This document shows, one piece after another, positions 1-5,998 of a DNA stretch of 11,322 nucleotides (position 1 is its first letter; the number at the start of each line of letters is the position of its first letter). Source of the DNA: JBMYQA01 sp049600855 (GTDB lineage: Bacteria > Bacteroidota > Bacteroidia > Cytophagales > Flammeovirgaceae); NCBI GenBank assembly GCA_049600855.1, contig JBMYQA010000200.1, positions 1 to 11,322 on the forward strand, given 5' to 3'. The position numbers and the translations under genes were made by a program. The notes under the pieces are model-generated. The model saw nothing but the letters and a program-made list of their open reading frames with translations. It ran no database searches and was not told the origin of the DNA.

Positions 1-1
1 T

Positions 2-106
2 CTGCACTTTTTGATGATTCAACAACCGAAAAAATCTAGTGATTTTTCCTATAACGAACCATTCGTGATAAACACTAATATTGAAATAAATATTAATCCT
101 GCCTAA
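2..106 (+). other. Possible C-terminal tail of an upstream gene
   Basis: A reading frame enters from the left edge and stays open for 34 codons to a TAA at 104-106; its tail reads SSDFSYNEPFVINTN and onward. It resembles no family I recognise. An open run of this length is not rare in such AT-rich DNA, so it may be chance. If it is real, the palindrome at 61-79 lies inside the last codons of this gene. The opposite strand is also open here but has no start codon. Confidence 0.2.
61..79. promoter_or_regulatory. Palindromic operator candidate, copy A
   Basis: ATTCGTG-ATAAA-CACTAAT is an inverted repeat of two 7-bp arms with one mismatch around a 5-bp centre. Bases 60-77 match 17 of 18 bases at 4291-4308, upstream of the exporter pair. 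It is centred about 149 bp before the start codon of the first PhyH-like gene. It is immediately followed by a second AT-rich inverted repeat (TAATATT at 76-82, AATATTA at 89-95). The size and symmetry suit a dimeric transcription factor; the protein is not identified and no regulator gene is in the window. Confidence 0.4.
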
Positions 107-218
107 AATAATTTTTTTTGACGTAAGTTCAGGTTTTTATAATTCCAAAAACTTATTTTAGACAAGCTCGATTATTGCATAAGATCAATTAATAACTAGC
201 TATTTTAATTTTATAACT

Positions 219-1130
219 ATGGAATTCGTTAACCCAAGCTTTCACTTAACAGCAGATAATTTAGAAGAATATCACGAAAAGGGATTTACTAAGTTAACCG
301 GCTTTTTTAGTCAGGAGCTCATTCAGCATATGTATGAAATTGCTTCTAAGCAAATAGAGTATCCTAAGGATGATTTTTATAAAGGGAGACTTTCAGGATT
401 ACAATTTAATATGTCGAATCATACAGTTTATGATTTACTACAAGATGCTGCATTTAGCAAAACCATGAAAGCATTGACGGAGAAGAAGTTGTTTTTTGTA
501 CATGATATTGGTTTTAAAATAGCTAAAAATACTGACTCTGGCTTAGGATGGCATGTTGGGGTACAAAGCTTTGGCTATCAAAGGGCAACAGATTATGGTT
601 GTTCGTTGTGGGTTCCTTTAATTCCCATAGACAATAGTAAACAAAAGGGAGGCATCGCTTTTATTTCGGAAAAAATGGTGTCTGGTGAGTTTATTTTTAA
701 ATACTTGAGAAATGCAGCAGTCAGTACGTTAAAAAAATCAATTCAAGAGAATGAACCAATTCCACACGAGCGATTTAAAAATATAGAAAATATATTAAAC
801 ACTCCGGAGATGCTCGAAATCTTAAACTACCATCAAGAGACATTTGATTGCAATCTGGGGGATGTGATCATTTTTAATAAACAGGTCATACACAAGAGTA
901 TTAAACTCGGTGATGGCCCAATTGATTTCAGGTATGCCTATGTTTTACGTTTCATTGACTTTGACGCAACCTACGATTCGCATCGAGTTGAAAACCTAGA
1001 AACTACCCGTAATTATTATGGCAACAACCCAGATAAATATTTTTATAATCGACTGAATCTCCAAGAAGGTGATCGGATTAGGGAAAGTCATTTCTTTGAA
1101 GATGTTGATAATCGAACAGTGTATTGTTAA
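219..1130 (+). CDS. PhyH-superfamily Fe(II)/2-oxoglutarate enzyme with HxG metal site (candidate halogenase), paralog 1
   Basis: A 303-residue cytosolic protein with the layout of phytanoyl-CoA dioxygenase (PhyH)-like non-heme iron enzymes. The iron site is seen at GLGWHVGVQSFGYQ (108-121), then WVPLIPID and KQKGG, which match the usual strand and loop after the first ligand. The distal ligand is H225 in VIHKSIK, and R238 is the likely 2-oxoglutarate-binding Arg. The expected HxD is H112-V113-G114, so the carboxylate ligand is missing. In characterised enzymes of this class (SyrB2 with HxA; WelO5 and BesD with HxG) that change opens a site for chloride and gives C-H halogenation. The halogenase role is inference; an inactive or re-purposed PhyH protein is the main alternative. 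By eye it is about half identical to the 2300-3202 product, including all these residues. It probably forms a transcription unit with the acyltransferase-like gene 30 bp downstream. The ATG follows an A/T-rich leader with no Shine-Dalgarno site, and the N-termini of both paralogs align from this Met. Confidence 0.85.
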   Translation: MEFVNPSFHLTADNLEEYHEKGFTKLTGFFSQELIQHMYEIASKQIEYPKDDFYKGRLSGLQFNMSNHTVYDLLQDAAFSKTMKALTEKKLFFVHDIGFKIAKNTDSGLGWHVGVQSFGYQRATDYGCSLWVPLIPIDNSKQKGGIAFISEKMVSGEFIFKYLRNAAVSTLKKSIQENEPIPHERFKNIENILNTPEMLEILNYHQETFDCNLGDVIIFNKQVIHKSIKLGDGPIDFRYAYVLRFIDFDATYDSHRVENLETTRNYYGNNPDKYFYNRLNLQEGDRIRESHFFEDVDNRTVYC

Positions 1131-1160
1131 AGTTCCTTACGAAAGCCTTTTGTTGAACAT

Positions 1161-1985
1161 ATGAAGTTGATTTATACACTAGTTGATGGTGCGTTTGTCG
1201 CGCTTTCTGAATTTGCAATTCCTTCACAGGCTTGGAAAACGTTATCTGACGAGATTGCTCAAGAGTTTTTTTTAGATGATGTATCGGCAGATGAATTGGT
1301 GTACATGCACGAAAACGGGCAATCTGTCATTTTTGTAGAGGTTGAATCACAAACGATTGTAGCTCACTTTGGATCTAAAAGGATTTTTTCAGCGCAAGCC
1401 ATTCAGTGGTTGATACAAAATAAAAGCGATGTAGATTTCTCCATTTTACGAAAGATGTTTACCGCTAAAACTTTATGGATTGCACCTCAGTATAGAAAAA
1501 AAGGCATTAGCTTTTTTATGCGTCAGCAACTTTTGGCGATGCATATTGAAGCAAATAATTTATTGATTGGGCAAGGTGCTTCTTGGTTTAGTATTAAGCA
1601 CTTTTTAGATTTAGACTGCGTTTTTCCCAACTGGAATAGCTTAACTGCCCTCCATGCCTTGTTTTGGTTTGATCTTTCTGATTTTAAAAATGAAGCTCTA
1701 CTCCAAAAAAATGGGGTGATCGTCCGAAATAAAATCCTGTTTGCGCCTGCAATAAAAGAATCTGCTCAAATCCCTTTAAAAGATCACTGGGGAAACCACT
1801 GTTATTTGTGGATATCGGATTTAGCGCTTGCTGAAAAAATAGATGCATTTTTAAAGAAGGCTTTTGGTACGCTAGCCCATTGGAAAGAAAGCATTGTCCT
1901 TTTAAATGAATATCTCTTGAACTCGGAAGAAATTATGACTGGAAATGTATATAGCAAGGAGGTGCAGAACTCACCAACGAACTAA
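1161..1985 (+). CDS. GNAT-fold acyltransferase-like protein of unknown substrate
   Basis: A 274-residue protein that I cannot assign to a named family. The one recognisable element is LWIAPQYRKKGISFFMRQQL (105-124): a strand followed by R112-K-K-G115-I-S and an amphipathic helix. This resembles GNAT motif A (Q/R-x-x-G-x-G/A), the acyl-CoA pyrophosphate-binding turn. About 150 residues follow, more than in a minimal GNAT, rich in Trp and Phe (PNWNSLTALHALFWFDLSDF at 156-175), which could shape a large substrate pocket. No signal peptide or membrane segment is seen. It starts 30 bp after the PhyH-like gene on the same strand, so co-transcription is likely, and a tailoring or acyl-transfer step in the same pathway is a reasonable guess. 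An N-acyl amino acid synthase-like role is possible but unproven. Confidence 0.6.
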   Translation: MKLIYTLVDGAFVALSEFAIPSQAWKTLSDEIAQEFFLDDVSADELVYMHENGQSVIFVEVESQTIVAHFGSKRIFSAQAIQWLIQNKSDVDFSILRKMFTAKTLWIAPQYRKKGISFFMRQQLLAMHIEANNLLIGQGASWFSIKHFLDLDCVFPNWNSLTALHALFWFDLSDFKNEALLQKNGVIVRNKILFAPAIKESAQIPLKDHWGNHCYLWISDLALAEKIDAFLKKAFGTLAHWKESIVLLNEYLLNSEEIMTGNVYSKEVQNSPTN

Positions 1986-2299
1986 GCACATGTTTGAATA
2001 AGTCTGTTTGAAGTTGGTAATGAAGATAAAGACCATACTACTGTACAAAAACAAAAAAGTAAATCGCGCAAGTCTCCAGATTTGTGTGAAACCGATGATA
2101 AAACGGTTCTAGGGTAGCGTCTCTGACTCGGTTTACTTACTTCCCAAAAATCTAGTGAATGTAAAAATATACAGTAGTATGGACAAAGACTACGCTACCG
2201 ATGGTTTAACAATTAAATCTGCTATTCAAAGCTTTGAAACTTTGACTAGCATAAAAATACCTCAACTCCACAATAGTTTAATCTGTCCATACATTTGAC
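1986..2299. other. Intergenic region between convergent gene pairs; structured, no clear gene
   Basis: This 314-bp gap separates the two converging units. It holds a perfect 13-bp inverted repeat (2033-2045 and 2170-2182), a shorter one (GGTAGCGT at 2113-2120, ACGCTACC at 2192-2199) and a further GTCCATAC at 2285-2292 complementary to GTATGGAC at 2177-2184. A frame is open from 2113 to the TGA at 2296-2298, with an ATG at 2179 giving a 39-codon ORF that starts MDKDYATDGLTIKS. It has no convincing ribosome binding site or known family. No typical GC-rich terminator is seen for either flanking unit. It may be a degraded mobile element or gene remnant. Confidence 0.5.
2033..2182. repeat. 150-bp segment bounded by perfect 13-bp inverted repeats
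   Basis: CCATACTACTGTA at 2033-2045 is the exact reverse complement of TACAGTAGTATGG at 2170-2182. A perfect 13-bp pair this close together is unlikely by chance in a window of this size. The ends could be terminal inverted repeats of a MITE-like element or the stem of a long-range RNA hairpin. Flanking bases (AAAGA left, ACAAA right) do not form a target-site duplication, which weakens the transposon reading. Confidence 0.45.
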
Positions 2300-3202
2300 T
2301 TAGATCAGGCGTTCTTCTACATTTTCAAAATAGTCACTTTCTCTAATTAAATCGCCATCTTTCAAATTGAGCTTATGATAAAAATAGCGATCAGGGCTGT
2401 TGCCATGATGTATTCGCGTTGCTTCAATATTATCTACCCGAGCTTGATCATATTTTGATTCACTATCAATGAATCGCATCACATAAGCTAGCCTATGCTC
2501 CATAGGCCCATCCTCCATTTTTATACTACGGTGAATGACCATTTTATTGAACAAAAAGGCATCGCCAAGATTAAAGTCATCTGCTTCTATGTGGTATCCT
2601 AAAATTTCCTCTATAACAGGAGTATTTAATATATTTTCGAATTTATAGAGCTGTTCAGAGGAAATTGGTTGACCTTGCGTAATCGATTTATTTAGGGAGC
2701 TGACAACGGCATTTCTCATTTGCTTGAAAATAAATTCTCCTGAAAGAATATTTTCAGGAATGTATGCCATCCCTCCCTTTTGTTTGCTGTTGTCGATGGG
2801 AATTAGCGGTGTCCACATGGTACAGCCATAGTCCTCTATGCGTTGATAACCAAAGCTTTGTTCTCCTACATGCCATCCCAAACCTGAGCTCTTCGTTTTT
2901 TCAATTTTAAAGGCAATGTCATGGGTAAATAAAAGTTGCGTTTTAGTTAACACACGCATGATCTTTTTAAAGATTGGATGATTGAATAAGTCAACCAGCA
3001 TGTTATTTTCCAGATCATACTTAATGCCTGCTAATCTGTTCGCAACGTGTTTTTCAGAAGGAACGATTTGTGCCGTTGCACATTCTAGTAAATACTGCAT
3101 GCATTCTTCTGTAAACAAGCCAGCTAGTTTTACATATCCTTTGGTATGATAACTCTTAATGGCCTCTTCTGATAGTTGAAAATCTTTATTTATCAATTCC
3201 AT
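2300..3202 (-). CDS. PhyH-superfamily Fe(II)/2-oxoglutarate enzyme with HxG metal site (candidate halogenase), paralog 2
   Basis: A 300-residue paralog of the 219-1130 product, collinear from the first Met to the conserved GD-x-IRES near the end. The iron site reads GLGWHVGEQSFGYQ (107-120), with H111 as first ligand and G113 in place of Asp/Glu. H224 in VIHRSIK is the distal His and R237 the probable 2-oxoglutarate-binding Arg. PLIPIDNSKQKGG (132-144) is identical in both copies. Glu at 114 is not a conserved substitute ligand, because paralog 1 has Val there. That both copies keep the same site despite wide divergence elsewhere suggests selection on the carboxylate-free centre, as in HxG halogenases (WelO5, BesD); activity is inferred. 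The gene lies 121 bp downstream of the N-acetyltransferase gene on the same strand and has a possible promoter of its own at 3245-3273. Confidence 0.85.
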   Translation of the reverse strand: MELINKDFQLSEEAIKSYHTKGYVKLAGLFTEECMQYLLECATAQIVPSEKHVANRLAGIKYDLENNMLVDLFNHPIFKKIMRVLTKTQLLFTHDIAFKIEKTKSSGLGWHVGEQSFGYQRIEDYGCTMWTPLIPIDNSKQKGGMAYIPENILSGEFIFKQMRNAVVSSLNKSITQGQPISSEQLYKFENILNTPVIEEILGYHIEADDFNLGDAFLFNKMVIHRSIKMEDGPMEHRLAYVMRFIDSESKYDQARVDNIEATRIHHGNSPDRYFYHKLNLKDGDLIRESDYFENVEERLI

Positions 3203-3244
3203 TTTAAAACAACTTTAACTTTATCAATCATTCTAATGACTACT

Positions 3245-3273
3245 ATGATACGCGATTACAATGGAAAAGTCAA
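3245..3273 (-). promoter_or_regulatory. Possible sigma70-like promoter for PhyH-like paralog 2
   Basis: Read on the minus strand, TTGACT (3273-3268) and TATCAT (3250-3245) are separated by exactly 17 bp, each hexamer one base from the classic -35/-10 consensus. It lies about 43 bp before the start codon. This is the general bacterial form rather than the TTTG/TAnnTTTG form usual in Bacteroidota, so it may be fortuitous. An inverted repeat GCGATTA/TAATCGC (3252-3258 and 3285-3291) overlaps the spacer and the upstream flank and could be an operator. Confidence 0.3.
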
Positions 3274-3323
3274 CGATTTAATTATAATCGCCAATCCATT
3301 GGAGTAGCGAGCGGGGGTTTTAA

Positions 3324-3869
3324 TTAGGTAATCATTGTTGGAACTGCTTCATAAATATACACATTTCGCTGAGGCATGGTGAGTATATCAATTTTTTGAA
3401 ACCCCAAAGACTCCAATGTGCGCTGACTGCCTACATTTTTCTCATGAATCGTAAATAGCACTTTTTCAGTCAGTTGCTCATCAAACGCAAAACGTACAAA
3501 TCGTATCGTGGCTTCCGTAGAATATCCTTGCCGTCTGTACGATTTCTTGATTACACACATCATTTCAGGGTAACGCGTTCCTTTATATTCCATGTACTTG
3601 AAACCAGCCAAGCCAATCAGCACCCCATCTTCTTTACGAACCATAGCGAGTTGTCCAAAATGCTGCTGCTCATAGCGCGTCAACTGTTTGCGAATCCATC
3701 GTTTTGCCATAAAGAGCTTATCCTTTTCAATACTAGGTAACTCGAAGTAGGCTAAAGAGTCATGATCTTCAAAAAAATGCTGCCAACTTTCTGCATCATC
3801 TAAAGAGAGGCTTCTATACAATAAGCGTTCTGATTCAAATCCTTGGTAATAATTACTGATATTGCTCAT
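3324..3869 (-). CDS. GNAT family N-acetyltransferase, RimJ/RimL (Acetyltransf_3) type
   Basis: A 181-residue single-domain acetyltransferase, normal length for the family, predicted to move an acetyl group from acetyl-CoA to an amine on a protein or small molecule. It has the family's N-terminal ESERLLYRSLSLDDAE (12-27), the acetyl-CoA-binding turn R112-R-Q-G115-Y-S followed by TEAT, and the C-terminal NVGSQRTLESLGF (145-157), where the Asn and the LGF end are typical. The substrate cannot be read from sequence: ribosomal protein, antibiotic or pathway intermediate are all possible. It shares no clear extended similarity with the acyltransferase-like protein at 1161-1985. It lies upstream of PhyH-like paralog 2 on the same strand, and read-through into that gene is plausible. 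Confidence 0.85.
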   Translation of the reverse strand: MSNISNYYQGFESERLLYRSLSLDDAESWQHFFEDHDSLAYFELPSIEKDKLFMAKRWIRKQLTRYEQQHFGQLAMVRKEDGVLIGLAGFKYMEYKGTRYPEMMCVIKKSYRRQGYSTEATIRFVRFAFDEQLTEKVLFTIHEKNVGSQRTLESLGFQKIDILTMPQRNVYIYEAVPTMIT

Positions 3870-4291
3870 TTGATATTAGTTACATAGCGATTTCCCAATC
3901 ATCATTTTGCAAAAACATCCCTTGTGTTCAATGGTCTTGGCTTGTAATCCATGTGATTAGCATAGGCTTAATGGTCTGCTTTCTGTGAAACTCATTGAAA
4001 GTCCCTGATTTAAGTGAGTGTTCTTACCTTTTGCTCCATTGTTGAGGTAATCTTCTCGCCATGCAATATTAAAACTTTGGAAAAAATGACCAAAATTAAT
4101 TCAAGCTTACGAGTCATTCCCTGTAACTTTCATCATTTAAACAATGCTGCGGTAACTATTCTAAGACCAGTACAGAAAATGCATCTTATTCTTGTTTTTG
4201 GTTAAAAAGCATCAAGCATTTCCTTTTTTATTCCAATTTTCTTTTCTCATATTGCTCTTTGAAAATGAAAACCTATTTTCGCAACTAGTTC

Positions 4292-4310
4292 ATTAGTGAT
4301 AAACACTATT
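4292..4310. promoter_or_regulatory. Palindromic operator candidate, copy B
   Basis: TAGTG-ATAAA-CACTA (4294-4308) is a perfect 5-bp-arm palindrome around the same 5-bp centre as copy A at 61-79, with further partial symmetry outward. Its centre lies about 23 bp before the TA of the -7 element, that is over the expected -33 position. No good -33 TTTG is visible, so the site could bind an activator that replaces that contact, or a repressor that blocks it. Confidence 0.45.
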
Positions 4311-4323
4311 ATATAAGAAGATA

Positions 4324-4332
4324 TACGTTTGC
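4324..4332 (+). promoter_or_regulatory. Bacteroidota-type -7 promoter element for the exporter operon
   Basis: TACGTTTGC matches the TAnnTTTGC consensus of the Bacteroidota primary sigma factor at every defined base. Transcription would begin near 4338-4340, giving a leader of about 10 bases before the ATG at 4349. A matching -33 element is absent; the palindrome at 4292-4310 occupies that place. Confidence 0.5.
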
Positions 4333-4348
4333 AAATTCAACTAATTAT

Positions 4349-5998
4349 ATGCAGGTCATTACTGCCCTTTTCAAATTTTCTCCACAAAAATCCATTCAAT
4401 TCATTGCTTGGGGCATACTTGGGGCAATGCTTAAGACCATCTTATTTGTCTTACTCAATGAATTTGTAACGGCTCTTTCCAGATTTGAAAAAAAGCCCTG
4501 GTTATTTGTAATCGCCCTATCGGTTTTAGGATGCAATATTTTAGTTGAGTTTTTATACTATAAGAGAGCAGCAAATCTTATTCAAGCATATATTCAAAAC
4601 CTGAAAGAAAAGCTAGCTAAAACCCTTAATAAAACCGAATTACTCGACTTTGAAGCTCTAGGAGAAAATCATGTGTTTAGCACGGTAGCTCAGTATACCG
4701 CGATGCTCTCTTTACTTGGCCCTTATTTATCTACGGCATTATTGCAAGGCCAATTAGCGGCTATTTTTATGTTCATATATATCGGTATTCAAGCACCTAT
4801 TGCGGCCATTATTTCAATCATTTGGTTAGTGGCATTTGGCACTTTTATATTTCAACGTTTAGGCCGACCATTAAGTAGAATTAGGAAAGCCTTTCACGGT
4901 AGTAAAAAACATTATTTAGAAAAGTTGGATCACCTACTGAAAGGCTTTAAAGAAATTAGTGTGAATCAGCATAAAAAACAGGCAGTATTGTTAGCGCATG
5001 ATATTCAAGCGATGCAAAGCGCAAAACTACTTCAAAAGACCATTTATATTGATCGATTGCGGTCGGTATATATGGACCCATTTTTCCTTGGTTTATTGGC
5101 AGTACTGGTATTTGTTATTGGCATGTTGGCAGGCGAAGGTTATCAGGCTACCGCTTTGAGTATTGTGATTTTGATGCTGATGCTGATGCGGAGTGTGTAT
5201 CACATTCTAATCAGTTTTGAAGATTGGAATATGGTAAAGCATTCCATTGACATGTTAGAGAGTTTACAGACTGAACTGAAAAAGAATCAAACAGATTTAG
5301 AAATTCCAAATTTTACTCAAAAATCAGCCTTACAGCATGGATTAGAACTGAAAAATATCTCATTTACATATCCTCATCAGCCTGCAAAACCAAGTTATGG
5401 CATTGGACCCATTAACTTAAAAATACAAAAAGGAGAATGCATTTTTATCGTTGGTGGTAATGGTACGGGGAAATCTACGCTACTGAAGGTTATCACCCAA
5501 TTGTATACCGCACAAAAAGGTCGAATTTACCAAGATGATATCGCCATAGGACTACAAAATGTAAAACAATATCAGCAGTTATTCTCTACAATATTTACCG
5601 ACTTTCACTTATTCGAGCAACTCTATTCGATTGAAAAAATCAATCAAGAGCACATCGAATACCTGTTACAACTTTTTGGAATTGAACAACATGTGCTATT
5701 TGACGGATCGCACTTTCAGTTCACGGGCTTGTCTACAGGACAAAAGAAGCGCTTAGCCATGCTTCAAGTTTTTCTCGAAAATCGAGCAGTTTATATTTTT
5801 GATGAGGTTGCGGCAGACCAAGATCCCAACTATCGAAAGTTTTTCTATGAAATCGTACTGAACGATCTAAAACAGTTAAACAAAACGGTAATTGCCGTAT
5901 CGCATGACGATCATTACTTTCATGTAGCAGATCGAGTATTAGAAATGAAAAATGGACAGTTACATAACTATTCACCTTCTAAGCCAAAAGCAACATGA
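4349..5998 (+). CDS. SyrD/PvdE-type cyclic-peptide ABC exporter, subunit 1 (fused membrane and ATPase domains)
   Basis: A 549-residue half-transporter in the inner membrane, expected to export a peptide or small-molecule product using ATP. Hydrophobic segments lie near 18-40, 52-70, 125-168 (a pair) and 245-288 (a pair), consistent with six helices. The ATPase domain begins near 332, with Walker A GGNGTGKS (369-376), an ABC signature changed to LSTGQ (461-465), Walker B VYIFDE with D485 and E486, and switch His 519 in AVSHDDHYF. The stretches FTDFHLF (416-422) and DEVAADQDP (485-493) are hallmarks of the SyrD/PvdE group, known for exporting or handling non-ribosomal peptides such as syringomycin and the pyoverdine precursor. 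The stop codon overlaps the next gene's start by 4 bp (ATGA), implying translational coupling and probably a heterodimer. The substrate is unknown. The ORF begins at the first ATG after a good -7 element. Confidence 0.88.
   Translation: MQVITALFKFSPQKSIQFIAWGILGAMLKTILFVLLNEFVTALSRFEKKPWLFVIALSVLGCNILVEFLYYKRAANLIQAYIQNLKEKLAKTLNKTELLDFEALGENHVFSTVAQYTAMLSLLGPYLSTALLQGQLAAIFMFIYIGIQAPIAAIISIIWLVAFGTFIFQRLGRPLSRIRKAFHGSKKHYLEKLDHLLKGFKEISVNQHKKQAVLLAHDIQAMQSAKLLQKTIYIDRLRSVYMDPFFLGLLAVLVFVIGMLAGEGYQATALSIVILMLMLMRSVYHILISFEDWNMVKHSIDMLESLQTELKKNQTDLEIPNFTQKSALQHGLELKNISFTYPHQPAKPSYGIGPINLKIQKGECIFIVGGNGTGKSTLLKVITQLYTAQKGRIYQDDIAIGLQNVKQYQQLFSTIFTDFHLFEQLYSIEKINQEHIEYLLQLFGIEQHVLFDGSHFQFTGLSTGQKKRLAMLQVFLENRAVYIFDEVAADQDPNYRKFFYEIVLNDLKQLNKTVIAVSHDDHYFHVADRVLEMKNGQLHNYSPSKPKAT

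Larger units (their letters stand above)
3870..4348. other. Intergenic regulatory region between divergent GNAT and exporter genes
   Basis: A 479-bp gap separates the divergently read acetyltransferase and exporter genes. The exporter-proximal 60 bp hold a palindrome and a -7 promoter element. The rest shows no convincing gene. A plus-strand frame at 4014-4205, with an internal ATG at 4086 (39 codons, MTKINSSLRVIPCNFHHLNN and onward) preceded by GGAAAAA, is open but resembles nothing I know. On the minus strand a 16-codon frame (MDYKPRPLNTRDVFAK) ends just before the acetyltransferase and is probably chance. Confidence 0.5.

Noticed and set aside
118..143. TTGACG and TATAAT as a promoter for the first PhyH-like gene.
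   Set aside because: The spacer is only 14 bp, and in this AT-rich stretch both hexamers are easily fortuitous.
30..2158. Exact 13-bp repeat AAAAATCTAGTGA at 30-42 and 2146-2158; the first copy also forms AAAAATC-TAGT-GATTTTT.
   Set aside because: About one 13-bp match is expected by chance in an AT-rich window of this length, and the hairpin is too A/T-rich to argue for a terminator.
2033..2182. Intact insertion sequence between the convergent genes.
   Set aside because: The segment is 150 bp with no transposase frame and no target-site duplication, so at most a remnant or MITE-like unit.
3903..3955. Short minus-strand frame MDYKPRPLNTRDVFAK just upstream of the acetyltransferase gene, possibly a gene remnant.
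   Set aside because: Only 16 codons, with a stop just upstream and no second supporting fragment.
4014..4205. 63-codon plus-strand frame upstream of the exporter genes as a real gene.
   Set aside because: No family resemblance, implausible residue make-up and no clear start signal; kept only as a weak small-ORF note for its last 39 codons.
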